DNA of 60,626 nt. It comes from an uncultured Spirochaetales bacterium. GTDB taxonomy: Bacteria; Spirochaetota; Spirochaetia; Sphaerochaetales; Sphaerochaetaceae. A program made the position numbers and the translations under genes. The stretch is taken from contig CALXXN010000013.1 in assembly GCA_944392695.1 (NCBI GenBank), positions 1 to 60,626 of the forward strand, written 5' to 3'. This document shows positions 8,561 through 16,685 of the stretch, in pieces; the stretch's first letter is position 1, and each line of letters begins with the position of its first letter. Below the pieces are notes generated by a model. The model was not told the DNA's origin, did no database searches, and was given only the letters and a program-made list of their open reading frames with translations.

Positions 8561-9844
8561 TCAATCAAGACGCCTGATTGAAGCACCTATCATGGAGAGC
8601 TTGGTCAACAGGTCTTCGTAGCCCCGCTCTATCTGCTCGATGTTATGGATCCTGGAGCTTCCATCGGCGCACAATGCGGCTACGAGCAGGGCCATTCCCG
8701 CCCTGACATCAGGACTGGTGACCTCGCGTCCACGCAGGCGGCCCGGTCCCCTGACAACAGCCCTGTGGGGGTCGCAGAGGATTATGTCAGCCCCCATGCG
8801 GATCAGGTAGTCGATGAAGAACATGCGGCTTTCGAACATCTTCTCATGGATGAGGATGCTTCCCTCCATCTGTGTTGCTGTGACTGCCATTATCGACAGG
8901 AGGTCTGCAGGAAATCCCGGCCAAGGTGCGTCATCAAGTTTCTCAGTCACCCCACTGCCAGTGCGGGCAATGACCCGGGCTTGCTCATCGGAGATTGAAA
9001 TGACGTCATCGGACACGCTGAATGTCACTCCAAGCTTTGAAAACCCCCTGCTGATTGGACGTATGAAGGATGAATCGATGCCTGTCAGCTGCAAGGACGA
9101 CCTGGTACATGCGGCAAGTCCTATGAAAGAGCCGCATTCCATGTAGTCAGCCCCTATGCGGAAAGCACAACCATGCAAGGCTTCCACGCCATGGACACGC
9201 AAAAGGTTTGAACCTATGCCCTCTATCTCACATCCCATCGCACCAAGCATATGGCAGAGGTCCTGGACATGAGGTTCACAGGCTGCGTTGTAGATGGTGC
9301 TCACACCATCCGCAAGGGCGGCCGCCATGATGATGTTCTCGGTGGCTGTGACTGAAGCCTCATCCAAGTGGATATATGCGGCCTTGAGGCGTCCACCTGG
9401 TTTCAAGACAAGCATGCCATCCTCCCTGACGGAGCAATCGACACCAAGGCAGCTGAAGCCTAGGAAGTGGCTGTCTATCCTCCTCAGTCCTATGACATCG
9501 CCTCCTGGAGGTGGGAGCACAAGATCAAAGCCCCTGGCAAGCAGAGGACCTGCGAAAAGTATGGATCCCCGTACGGAATCGACCAGTGAAGGGCTCAGCC
9601 CATTGAAGTGGACATCGCTCCTGATGCAGTAGCAACCGTCCCCTAGTCCTATGACCTGGCTGCCAAGCTCACCAAGCAGGCGGATCATGACTGACACATC
9701 CCTGATCGCTGGGATGTTCCTTAATGTAACGGTCTCATCAGTCAGCAGGCTGGCCGCCAGGCATGGCAAGGCCGCGTTCTTGTTCCCACTTATCCTGACA
9801 GTCCCATTGAAGGCGGATCCACCTTGAATCACATAAGAAGCCAT
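8561..9844 (-). CDS. murA: UDP-N-acetylglucosamine 1-carboxyvinyltransferase (Asp-type active site)
   Basis: First committed step of peptidoglycan synthesis: transfers enolpyruvate from PEP to UDP-GlcNAc in the cytoplasm. Seen: SGNKNAALP with the catalytic Lys22, VRGSILFAGPLLAR, and the active-site loop PPGGDVIGLRRIDSH in which Asp116 replaces the catalytic Cys (Cys115 in E. coli). The C-terminal SPDVRAGMALLVAAL carries the conserved Arg. At 427 aa it has the usual length. Start: ATG 9844; the open frame extends further upstream but family homology begins here. GGAGG is only 1 nt before this ATG, while TATCAT ends 6 nt before it, fitting a leaderless start. Known for the family: Cys-to-Asp enzymes are active but not alkylated by fosfomycin. 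Confidence 0.95.
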   Translation of the reverse strand: MASYVIQGGSAFNGTVRISGNKNAALPCLAASLLTDETVTLRNIPAIRDVSVMIRLLGELGSQVIGLGDGCYCIRSDVHFNGLSPSLVDSVRGSILFAGPLLARGFDLVLPPPGGDVIGLRRIDSHFLGFSCLGVDCSVREDGMLVLKPGGRLKAAYIHLDEASVTATENIIMAAALADGVSTIYNAACEPHVQDLCHMLGAMGCEIEGIGSNLLRVHGVEALHGCAFRIGADYMECGSFIGLAACTRSSLQLTGIDSSFIRPISRGFSKLGVTFSVSDDVISISDEQARVIARTGSGVTEKLDDAPWPGFPADLLSIMAVTATQMEGSILIHEKMFESRMFFIDYLIRMGADIILCDPHRAVVRGPGRLRGREVTSPDVRAGMALLVAALCADGSSRIHNIEQIERGYEDLLTKLSMIGASIRRLD

Positions 9845-9850
9845 GCCTCC

Positions 9851-9856
9851 ATGATA
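9851..9856 (-). promoter_or_regulatory. Possible murA -10 element, leaderless
   Basis: TATCAT on the minus strand ends 6 nt before ATG 9844. No convincing -35 hexamer is seen (CTGGAG at 17-bp spacing), so this is weaker than the other sites of the class. Confidence 0.35.
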
Positions 9857-9914
9857 ACATGACGGGCTATCTTCTCCAGCCATTTCCGGGGTATCATGGT
9901 CACAGGAGGAACAT

Positions 9915-10997
9915 ATGGAAAGCAATCGCGAAGCGGCAGCAGCTGTCGTATCGGAATTCCAGATCCCTGGACGTCTTGTGGATATCAAGGTCAACACACA
10001 GGGCCACATAAACTCGACCTTCATCTCAACCTTCGAAGATGAAGATGGACGCAAGCGGAAATACACCCACCAGAGGATCAACCAAAATGTCTTCAAGAAG
10101 CCTGAAGAGGTTATGGAGAACATACTCCTGGTCACAAAGCACATAGAGGAGAAAGTCTTCTCCTGCCCTGACAAGGAAAGGCGCTGCCTCCATGTCGTTC
10201 CTGCCAAGGATGGCAGGCCCTGGCATGTAGACCCAGAAGGCGGCTATTGGAGGACCTACGGTTTCATCGAGGATGTGAACACCTATGACACAATCCCCTC
10301 CTTGGAAGCGGCAAGGAACCTTGGACGTGGTATTGGAACCTTCCAGAAGCAGCTTTCCGACTTCGATGGAGCCCAGCTGAATATCACAATCCCACGCTTC
10401 CACGACATGGGCATGCGCTATGGACAGCTGGATGAAGCCATCAAGGCAGATCCCAAAGGCCGTGTCGCACTCGTGAAAGAGGAGCTGGACTTCCTCATGG
10501 CCAACAAGGAACGAGGTTGCAGGATCTGGGATGCTTTCGAGAGTGGCAAGTTGCCCAACCGTGTCACCCATAACGACACCAAGATCAACAACGTCCTATT
10601 CGATCCTGTCACTGACGAGGCTGTCTGTGTCATCGACCTTGACACGATCATGCCAGGTACGATCCTCTTCGATACAGGCGACATGATCCGTACCGCCTGC
10701 AACACAGGCGCAGAGGATGAGAAAGACCTTTCCCTCATCTCCTTCAACAGGGATATGTACAAGGCCTTGATTGGGGGGTACATGGAAATCGCAAAGGACT
10801 TCCTCACTGCAGATGAAGGTGAACTGATCAAGGAATCCGGCCGCGTGATCACCCAGATCATGGCCGTGCGCTTCCTGACTGACTACATCGCAGGAGACAC
10901 CTACTACCATACCGCATATGAAGACCACAACCTCGTCAGGACACGCACACAGCTTGCCCTGATCCACAGCATGGACGAGCAGTGGGACCTGTACTGA
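9915..10997 (+). CDS. N-acetylhexosamine 1-kinase-like phosphotransferase
   Basis: APH/choline-kinase fold. Closely resembles bifidobacterial NahK, which phosphorylates GlcNAc/GalNAc at C1 in mucin and milk-sugar salvage. Seen: nucleotide-loop motif GHINSTF (about 31-37), catalytic RVTHNDTKINNVLFD (His-Asn-Asp, about 216-230) and metal-binding VIDLDTIMPGTILFDTGD. The 360-aa length equals NahK. AGGAGG seven bases upstream supports ATG 9915. It is followed 10 bp later by a PfkB kinase with its own AGGAGG, so the two form a kinase operon. The exact sugar is inferred from similarity to NahK; other hexosamines or a related sugar are possible. Confidence 0.82.
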   Translation: MESNREAAAAVVSEFQIPGRLVDIKVNTQGHINSTFISTFEDEDGRKRKYTHQRINQNVFKKPEEVMENILLVTKHIEEKVFSCPDKERRCLHVVPAKDGRPWHVDPEGGYWRTYGFIEDVNTYDTIPSLEAARNLGRGIGTFQKQLSDFDGAQLNITIPRFHDMGMRYGQLDEAIKADPKGRVALVKEELDFLMANKERGCRIWDAFESGKLPNRVTHNDTKINNVLFDPVTDEAVCVIDLDTIMPGTILFDTGDMIRTACNTGAEDEKDLSLISFNRDMYKALIGGYMEIAKDFLTADEGELIKESGRVITQIMAVRFLTDYIAGDTYYHTAYEDHNLVRTRTQLALIHSMDEQWDLY

Positions 10998-11007
10998 GGA
11001 GGAAGCG

Positions 11008-12000
11008 ATGAGGATTTACGGCATAGGCAATCCCTTGATTGACATCCAGGCCATGATCAGGGAGGAGGACCTCTCGATGCTCGGTCTCCACAAGGGTACG
11101 ATGCACCTGATCGACAGGGAACGCCATGCCTTCCTCGTCGACTACCTCAAGGGGCATGACCTCCATTACTCACCAGGAGGAAGCTGCCCCAACACCATGG
11201 TCACACTACGTGCCATGGGCATAGAGACGACGCTTGCTGGTGGTGTCGGGCATGACAGTCTTGCAGACACCTATCGCAAGGAATTGGCCAAGGTAGGCGT
11301 ACATGACGAACTAATCTCCTATGATGAGTCCACAGGCACCTCCCTGATACTCCTCACAGAAGACAGGGAGAGGACCATGAACACCTACCTTGGGGCGAAC
11401 CGTTGTTTCAACGCCGATGATGTGAACCTTGACTCCTTGGCCAAGGCATCAATCTTCTACTTCACTGGCTACATGTGGGATACAGAGGCGCAGAAGGGTG
11501 CTGTCAAGAAGGCCCTGGCCTACTGTAAGGAGCATTCAATCCGTGTCGCCTTCGATATAGCGGATCCATTCGCCGTCGGACGTTACCGTCAGACCTTCCT
11601 CTCGTTGATCGAGGAGTACTGTGACATCGTCTTCGCGAACAGCGAGGAGGCACGTTTCCTCTTCGATAATTACGATGCCTATGAATGCTGCCGCAGCATG
11701 GGCAAGCTCTGCCATGTCGCTGTCGTCAAGAATGGACGCAAGGGTTCATATGTATGTGAAAATGGAAGGATAGTACAGGTGCCATTGCAGGGCTCTACGA
11801 ACCCTGTTGACACAACAGGGGCTGGTGACACCTATGCCGCAGGCTTCCTTTATGGTGTCGCCAAGGGATGTGACATGGCCACATCAGGACAAATCGCATC
11901 CTATCTGGCAGGACAGGTCATCTCCCAGCTTGGAACCCAGTTCTCAGCAGCCAAGGCAAAAGAACTGAGGGAGCATGTGGAGAAGACCTATCTTGGTTGA
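11008..12000 (+). CDS. PfkB-family carbohydrate/adenosine kinase
   Basis: Ribokinase-fold ATP-dependent kinase. Seen: the N-terminal substrate motif SPGGSCPNT (about 53-61), typical of the adenosine-kinase branch, and the C-terminal signature DTTGAGDTYAAGFLYG (about 270-285) with the catalytic Asp in GAGD. At 330 aa it is typical. GAGGAGGAAGCG before the ATG gives a good ribosome site. It lies in an operon with the NahK-like kinase, which suggests joint salvage of sugars or nucleosides; the substrate cannot be assigned from sequence alone. Its stop is 1 bp from the stop of the convergent small membrane gene. Confidence 0.85.
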   Translation: MRIYGIGNPLIDIQAMIREEDLSMLGLHKGTMHLIDRERHAFLVDYLKGHDLHYSPGGSCPNTMVTLRAMGIETTLAGGVGHDSLADTYRKELAKVGVHDELISYDESTGTSLILLTEDRERTMNTYLGANRCFNADDVNLDSLAKASIFYFTGYMWDTEAQKGAVKKALAYCKEHSIRVAFDIADPFAVGRYRQTFLSLIEEYCDIVFANSEEARFLFDNYDAYECCRSMGKLCHVAVVKNGRKGSYVCENGRIVQVPLQGSTNPVDTTGAGDTYAAGFLYGVAKGCDMATSGQIASYLAGQVISQLGTQFSAAKAKELREHVEKTYLG

Positions 12001-12001
12001 C

Positions 12002-12289
12002 TCAGATGAGCCAGAAGAATGGCATCAAGATGCTGAATGACAGGAACAGGGCGCCTACGATGATCACCAATGACAGGCTGATCGCTATCACCCCCATGAT
12101 GAAACCAGCATTGGCGCTTTCGCTGTAATGCCTTTCCTCATGTGAGAGGCATACTGCTATGATTCCAAGCACGATTGCTACGAGACGCAGCCCGATCACA
12201 GAAAACACGAGGGCTATGATGCCGAGCACCAAGGGTGTCGTCCCACGGTCATCCCTCCTGCCGCTATTGTCTTCCTGATAAGCACTCAT
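12002..12289 (-). CDS. Small two-helix membrane protein, DUF4190-like
   Basis: A 95-aa protein with a short charged N-terminus (about 20 residues, GRRDDRGTT) and two hydrophobic helices (about 21-45 and 63-94) joined by a polar loop, HEERHYSESANAG. The pattern GIIALVFSVIGL followed by a second GVIAISLSLV is like DUF4190-type proteins; the function is unknown. The start is ATG 12289, with AGGAG eight bases upstream; a GTG one codon earlier is also possible. It follows the rubrerythrin terminator and may be transcribed alone. Confidence 0.65.
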   Translation of the reverse strand: MSAYQEDNSGRRDDRGTTPLVLGIIALVFSVIGLRLVAIVLGIIAVCLSHEERHYSESANAGFIMGVIAISLSLVIIVGALFLSFSILMPFFWLI

Positions 12290-12344
12290 CACTCTTACTC
12301 CTGAATGGAAATATATTAACGCTTTTCAGATGTGCATAGATGTG

Positions 12345-12378
12345 AAAAGCCCCCACCTTCTGTGACAAGGCAGGGGCT
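12345..12378 (-). terminator. Terminator of rubrerythrin
   Basis: Interrupted hairpin: AGCCCC (12348-12353) pairs with GGGGCT (12373-12378), and CCTT with AAGG inside. On the minus strand it ends in a short TTTT run. It lies 20 nt past the rubrerythrin stop. Confidence 0.65.
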
Positions 12379-12397
12379 CCTGTGTTGGCATCCAAGC

Positions 12398-12940
12398 TTA
12401 GTAGTTCTTGGCCTGGAGCTCGAAATAAGCCTGCGGATGTGAGCAGACTGGGCAGACCTCTGGGGCCTTCTTGCCAACGTGGATGTGACCACAGTTGGTG
12501 CACTTCCAGATCATCTCTCCATCGCGGGAGAAGACCAGGCCATTCTCGACGTTGTTCAGGAGGGCGAGGTAGCGCTGCTCGTGCTCAGCCTCGATTTTTG
12601 CGACACCGCGGAAGAGGGCTGCAATCTTCTTGAAGCCTTCCTCATCAGCTTCCTTGGCGAAAGTGGCATACATGTCGGTCCACTCATAGTTCTCGCCAGC
12701 AGCGGCGGCCTTGAGGTTCTCTGCGGTCGTACCAATCTCACCATTCTCCTGGAGGAGCTTGAACCACATCTTGGCATGCTCCTTCTCGTTGTTGGCGGTC
12801 TCCTCGAAGATCGCGGCTATCTGCTCATAGCCCTCCTTCCTTGCCTTGCTGGCAAAGTAGGTGTACTTGTTCCTTGCCTGGCTTTCACCGGCAAACGCGG
12901 TCTCGAGGTTCTTCCAAGTCTTGCTACCCTTGAGTTCCAT
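12398..12940 (-). CDS. rbr: Rubrerythrin
   Basis: Non-haem di-iron peroxidase that reduces hydrogen peroxide in anaerobes, in the cytoplasm. Seen: a four-helix ferritin-like domain with [14 protein letters not shown] and EAEHEQRY (di-iron ligands), then a C-terminal rubredoxin-like knuckle CTNCGH...CPVCSHP (about 146-170). At 180 aa it is standard. The start is ATG 12940 with AAGGAG eight bases upstream; the longer frame to 12997 would overlap the regulator gene without a ribosome site. It lies 34 bp downstream of a PerR-like regulator on the same strand, so it is probably co-transcribed with and controlled by it. Confidence 0.95.
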   Translation of the reverse strand: MELKGSKTWKNLETAFAGESQARNKYTYFASKARKEGYEQIAAIFEETANNEKEHAKMWFKLLQENGEIGTTAENLKAAAAGENYEWTDMYATFAKEADEEGFKKIAALFRGVAKIEAEHEQRYLALLNNVENGLVFSRDGEMIWKCTNCGHIHVGKKAPEVCPVCSHPQAYFELQAKNY

Positions 12941-12974
12941 ATAATCTACTCCTTCATTCCGGATGCTTCCGGTT

Positions 12975-13388
12975 TCATTCATTTGAACAACAGCCACAAA
13001 TGCCCATCACGACCAGTTCGACACTCTCAGCGGCGAAGTCCTCGCTGAAGACAAGGTGAGGGACATCACCCATGGCATCCACATCGATAATCCTACCACA
13101 CTTTCCACAAAGCGCGTGGAAATGTGGTGTCAGGTTGAAATCATACCTGTCAGGACAGGTCCCAGGCATTGAGACCTTGCGTATCAGGCCCTGCCTTGAA
13201 AGCAGGGAGAGGTTCCGGTAGACAGTGGCCTTGCTCACATGTCCATCCTTCTTCCTCACAGCCTCATAGACCTCCTCCGCACTTGGGTGGCAGCTCATCG
13301 AACGCACAGTTTCCAGCACGAGGTTCCTCTGTGCCGTGTTGCGTAGCTGACTTGCCTTTGCTGTGTCCTTATTAGTAATCATTCTCAT
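12975..13388 (-). CDS. perR: Fur-family peroxide regulator (PerR-like)
   Basis: Metal-dependent winged-helix repressor. Seen: recognition region [23 protein letters not shown] (about 38-60), the regulatory metal site [15 protein letters not shown], and two structural zinc Cys pairs, CGKC (about 95-98) and CGCC near the C-terminus. The position upstream of rubrerythrin favours PerR over iron-sensing Fur; that assignment is inference. Start: ATG 13388 or ATG 13382. Neither has a Shine-Dalgarno, and both lie immediately after a TTGACA/TATCCT promoter, so the transcript is leaderless or nearly so. A 19-bp palindrome fills the promoter spacer, fitting autorepression. Confidence 0.85.
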   Translation of the reverse strand: MRMITNKDTAKASQLRNTAQRNLVLETVRSMSCHPSAEEVYEAVRKKDGHVSKATVYRNLSLLSRQGLIRKVSMPGTCPDRYDFNLTPHFHALCGKCGRIIDVDAMGDVPHLVFSEDFAAESVELVVMGICGCCSNE

Positions 13389-13391
13389 TTA

Positions 13392-13420
13392 AGGATAATG
13401 ACAACCACGGTGGTTGTCAA
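13392..13420 (-). promoter_or_regulatory. perR-rbr promoter with palindromic operator
   Basis: Minus strand: TTGACA (13415-13420), 17-bp spacer, TATCCT (13392-13397). The inverted repeat GACAACCACCGTGGTTGTC (13400-13418; 9-bp arms, 1-bp centre) covers the spacer and part of the -35, ideal for a dimeric repressor. The likely ligand is the Fur-family protein encoded next to it, although the sequence is not a classical AT-rich Per box. Confidence 0.75.
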
Positions 13421-13422
13421 CT

Positions 13423-13458
13423 AAAAAGAACGACGGGAAGCTGATTGCAACCCGTCGT
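13423..13458 (-). terminator. Terminator of the rpmH-jag transcript
   Basis: ACGACGGG (13430-13437) pairs with CCCGTCGT (13451-13458). On the minus strand the hairpin is followed by TTCTTTTT. It lies directly upstream of the perR -35, separating the two units. Confidence 0.8.
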
Positions 13459-13481
13459 ACATGAATTCCACCAATTCCACC

Positions 13482-14174
13482 TCATTCCTCGTTGGAAGGA
13501 AGGATGCGTACCTGTTTGTAAAGCCCCTCACCCTCGCTCTCTGTCGTGACTCCATTGAAGTCGTTGAGGGCTGTATGGACCAAGCGGCGTTCGAAGGGGT
13601 TCATCGGTGGCAGCAGCTTGCTGCGGTGTGTGCGCCTTACGAACTCAGCGTTCTTGAAAGCCATGCGGATGATCTGCTCCTCATGACGCATCCTGTAGTT
13701 CTCTGTGTCTATGATGACCTTGTAATCCTTGTCCAGTTCACCGGCGTAGACGTTGGCAAGCAGCTGTATGGCATCAAGATTGCGCCCCTTGCGGCCAATC
13801 AGGATGGAAGAACTTGGGCTGTCAATCGAGAGTCCGAGTTTGCGGTCACGGCGGAAACTGATCCTGACAGTGGCCTTGTAGCCCATCTTGTTGATCATGG
13901 TCGTGACGAACTCCATGATCTTGGCCTCATCATCATCTTCAACCTCGAGCGCCTGTTCATTGCTTGCTGGTGTGCTGTCAACGTCTGCCACAGCTTCAAT
14001 GACTTCTTCTTCCTGTGGGATATGGACACGGATCGTCACACTGCCCTTTCGGAAAAGACCCTTCTTCTGGGAAGAGACAACCTCGACATCAAAATCACCT
14101 TTCTTGAGTCCGAGTTCGGCCACAGCCTTGTCGATGGCCTCCTCCTCACTCCTAGCTTCAAATTCCTTATACAT
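13482..14174 (-). CDS. jag: RNA-binding protein KhpB/Jag
   Basis: Cytoplasmic RNA-binding protein of the YidC/SpoIIIJ-associated family. Seen: Jag N-terminal domain (about 1-50: FEARSEEEAIDKAVAELGL, then KKGLF), an acidic linker (about 70-90), a KH domain with SSSILIGRKGRNLDAIQ (about 125-145) and a C-terminal R3H-like region MNPFERRLVHTAL. The start is ATG 14174, with AGGA seven bases upstream; GTG 14180 is two codons earlier. It lies 10 bp after yidC, the conserved rpmH-rnpA-yidC-jag order. Confidence 0.93.
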   Translation of the reverse strand: MYKEFEARSEEEAIDKAVAELGLKKGDFDVEVVSSQKKGLFRKGSVTIRVHIPQEEEVIEAVADVDSTPASNEQALEVEDDDEAKIMEFVTTMINKMGYKATVRISFRRDRKLGLSIDSPSSSILIGRKGRNLDAIQLLANVYAGELDKDYKVIIDTENYRMRHEEQIIRMAFKNAEFVRRTHRSKLLPPMNPFERRLVHTALNDFNGVTTESEGEGLYKQVRILPSNEE

Positions 14175-14184
14175 CTTCACTTCC

Positions 14185-15948
14185 TCACTTCTTCTTCCTG
14201 CTCAGCTTCTTGGCAGCCTTGGCTTTGGCAGCAGCCTCATCACGCTCCGCGATCTCCTGGACGAACTTGTCCTTCTTCTTCCTGTTGACGTAGACCTGCT
14301 GGATGATTGAGATGAAGTTCATCATCGTCCAATAGACCAGTAGCCCAGAAGGTGTGTTGTACAACACGAAGAAGAAGATGATCGGCATGCCATATGTCAT
14401 GAATTTCATCATGCCATTGCCAGCGCTCTGGGTGTTGGTCGTCTGGGTGATCTTCATTGAGAAAATCATCGATGCCGTGTAGATGATGGGCAGCAGATGG
14501 ACCTGGTTGCCAAGGAACGGGATGTTGAATGGCAATGTGAAGATTGTCTCAGGGACTGAGAGGTCTGGAATCCAACCAGGGATGAACATGGCACCACGAA
14601 GGTCGTAGTGCGTGTTGAGCATGCCATAAAGGGCGATCAGGATTGGGAACTGGATAAGCATCGGCAGGCATGAGCCCATCGGGTTGATCCCTTCATCCTT
14701 GTACAGTTTCGCCATGGCGGCGTTCATCGCCTCTGGATTGTCAGCATACTTGACCTTCAACTCCTCAAGCTTCGGACTCAGTGCGGACATCTTGGCAGTC
14801 GAGTCCATGCCCTTCTTCGACAGCGGCTGCAGGAGGAGCTTTATCAGGAGCGTAAGAAGGATGATTGCGACACCATAGTTCGGAATCAGGCGGTAGAAGA
14901 AGTCCAGGACCCACTTCAGGATGTTCTGGAGCCAACCAAGCCATGATGAGGAATCAAGCACCTCCCTGAGCTCGAGTCCTTCCAATCCAAAGCTGTTCTC
15001 ATTCGCATGGTCGTAGATACCCAGCGTTGATGAGAGCTTTGGTCCTGCGTAGTAGCTGAAGACATCGCTGTTGTCACCACCATCGAGCGTGCGTGAGAAA
15101 TAGAAGGCGTTGGACTGTGTCAGCACGCCGTCTGAGGCCTCCTGGCGGAAAATGGTGTCAAAGCCCTTCGATGAGTCAGGCACACCCATGACAGCGAAGT
15201 ATTTACCACTCGTACCTGCCCAGAGGACAGGATCCTCAGCAGCCGCATACCCATCAGTGAAACTATTGACCTGGCGCATGTGGGCACCATCAAGTTCAGT
15301 GTAATAAGCCCTCCTGAACTCACCATAGTTGCTGGAGAGCGACTCGAAGGCAGGACCGACCTGTGGGTCGTAACCCAATGCATAGCTTCCGACTGGAACC
15401 TGGCTTCCATCAAGTGACTTGAACTCCACACCAACACGGAAAAGGTACTCTTCCGCCTTCGGGAAGGCGTAGTGTTTGATGATCTGGAAGGCATGGCCAT
15501 CGAGTTCGAAGTCCTGGCTGAAGTCAACCAGGAACATGTCATCCGTCTCTTCAACAGTGTGGTTGAAAGCAGCCTCAAGAGGGTTCCCGAGGTCATCATT
15601 GAGATAGAGGAGGAAGGCATTGCGGCCTGTCGCATCAGCAAGGACCAGCTCCACAGGTTCGCCATCAACGTCCAACTGGTTGTTGAGCATGATGCTGGAG
15701 ACTGCGGCGCCCCGCGGTTCCAGTGTGACACTGTAGGCTTCAGTGCTTATCGTGAAAGGCACCTCGTCAGCTGCCCCGCTGGCGGTGATCCGGTTCGTTA
15801 TGGGATCCTCTTCGATGACAGGCGTGGTTGTCTCATCGACCGTCGTGTAATCAGTGGCATAATCGTTGAAGAAGACCGAATTGATGGTCATGCCCACTGT
15901 GATGACGATGACGGAGAGGACAATCGCGATAATGGTATTCCTATCCAT
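14185..15948 (-). CDS. yidC: Membrane protein insertase YidC
   Basis: Inner-membrane insertase and chaperone for Sec-dependent and independent membrane proteins. Seen: N-terminal helix (about 4-25), a large periplasmic beta domain (about 45-330) as in Gram-negative YidC, then the five-helix core with IPNYGVAIILLTLLIKLLLQP and the cytoplasmic hairpin YADNPEAMNAAMAKLYKDEG, and a basic C-terminal tail ending KKLSRKKK. At 587 aa it is the diderm type. AAGGAG lies six bases before the ATG. No yidD lies between rnpA and yidC (81-bp gap), unlike many bacteria. Confidence 0.97.
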   Translation of the reverse strand: MDRNTIIAIVLSVIVITVGMTINSVFFNDYATDYTTVDETTTPVIEEDPITNRITASGAADEVPFTISTEAYSVTLEPRGAAVSSIMLNNQLDVDGEPVELVLADATGRNAFLLYLNDDLGNPLEAAFNHTVEETDDMFLVDFSQDFELDGHAFQIIKHYAFPKAEEYLFRVGVEFKSLDGSQVPVGSYALGYDPQVGPAFESLSSNYGEFRRAYYTELDGAHMRQVNSFTDGYAAAEDPVLWAGTSGKYFAVMGVPDSSKGFDTIFRQEASDGVLTQSNAFYFSRTLDGGDNSDVFSYYAGPKLSSTLGIYDHANENSFGLEGLELREVLDSSSWLGWLQNILKWVLDFFYRLIPNYGVAIILLTLLIKLLLQPLSKKGMDSTAKMSALSPKLEELKVKYADNPEAMNAAMAKLYKDEGINPMGSCLPMLIQFPILIALYGMLNTHYDLRGAMFIPGWIPDLSVPETIFTLPFNIPFLGNQVHLLPIIYTASMIFSMKITQTTNTQSAGNGMMKFMTYGMPIIFFFVLYNTPSGLLVYWTMMNFISIIQQVYVNRKKKDKFVQEIAERDEAAAKAKAAKKLSRKKK

Positions 15949-16029
15949 TTATTCTCCTTTTCTGCCTTTTATGGAAAACGGAAAGTTGGAATGGGAACAC
16001 TCTGCTCAAAGAGGAAATAGGGACTATCT

Positions 16030-16386
16030 TCAACCTATCCTGTCCAACAACTTGTAGAAGTCAGACTCAAGCAAGGAATAGGATGAGACCTTTCCGGGGT
16101 AGACCACCAAGGCAATGTCATGAGCGGTGGATGAAAGATCCTGACCGGTCATGTTCCTTTTAGGATAAAGTCTGAAGAGCTCCTTGGCCCTTCTCCTGAG
16201 CTTGTTGCGCTCAACTGCGTTGCCATAGTGCTTCGCAGGTATGATGATGAAACGATCAAAGCCCAGGCTGTTGTCCACAACCATCAACCGCATTCCCTTG
16301 CATGAAATCCTCCTCCCATGCTTGAAAATGCGGTCGATGTCTTGTCTCTTATTGATTATGCAGCTCTTAGTAAGGCTTCTTCTCAT
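16030..16386 (-). CDS. rnpA: Ribonuclease P protein component
   Basis: Small basic protein that helps the RNase P RNA bind precursor tRNA. Seen: the RNR motif [17 protein letters not shown] (about 60-75) and an N-terminal [21 protein letters not shown] typical of the family; 118 aa is normal. The start ATG 16386 lies inside rpmH, overlapping it by 20 bp in another frame. There is no clear Shine-Dalgarno, so translation is probably coupled to rpmH termination. Confidence 0.93.
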   Translation of the reverse strand: MRRSLTKSCIINKRQDIDRIFKHGRRISCKGMRLMVVDNSLGFDRFIIIPAKHYGNAVERNKLRRRAKELFRLYPKRNMTGQDLSSTAHDIALVVYPGKVSSYSLLESDFYKLLDRIG

Positions 16387-16534
16387 CTGAGACGGTAAGG
16401 CTGTGGCGGCCCTTCGCCCTGCGACGGGCGAGGACGAGGCGTCCACCCTTGGTGGCCATGCGTGCCCTGAATCCGAACTTCCTGTTCCTCTTCATCTTGC
16501 TGGGCTGATAAGTCCTTTTTCCCTTGTAGCTCAT
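16367..16534 (-). CDS. rpmH: 50S ribosomal protein L34
   Basis: A 55-aa very basic ribosomal protein, [20 protein letters not shown] at the start and ending VSDEKKPY. The conserved [19 protein letters not shown] and [17 protein letters not shown] are all present. A Shine-Dalgarno GGAG is seven bases upstream of ATG 16534. The C-terminus is about 10 residues longer than in E. coli (46 aa), and this tail is where rnpA begins. First gene of the rpmH-rnpA-yidC-jag transcript. Confidence 0.95.
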   Translation of the reverse strand: MSYKGKRTYQPSKMKRNRKFGFRARMATKGGRLVLARRRAKGRHSLTVSDEKKPY

Positions 16535-16603
16535 TCTATGTCTCCAATCTCAGGCCCCGGAGGGCTGGTGATAAGTCATGCTATGAAAAGCGTCCGACTT
16601 GCA

Positions 16604-16632
16604 ACTCTATAAGATAAAAGAAAAACAGTCAA
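16604..16632 (-). promoter_or_regulatory. rpmH operon promoter
   Basis: Minus strand TTGACT (16627-16632), 17-bp spacer that is T-rich, TAGAGT (16604-16609). It predicts a leader of about 60 nt before the rpmH Shine-Dalgarno. Confidence 0.6.
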
Positions 16633-16685
16633 GCTTGCCTGACATTGCATGTTGTATCGCAATTAAATCGTATCAAATGAATGAA

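Noticed and set aside
9845-10207. N-terminal extension of the murA frame by about 120 residues
   Set aside because: It overlaps the divergent NahK-like gene and has no relation to MurA; family homology starts at ATG 9844.
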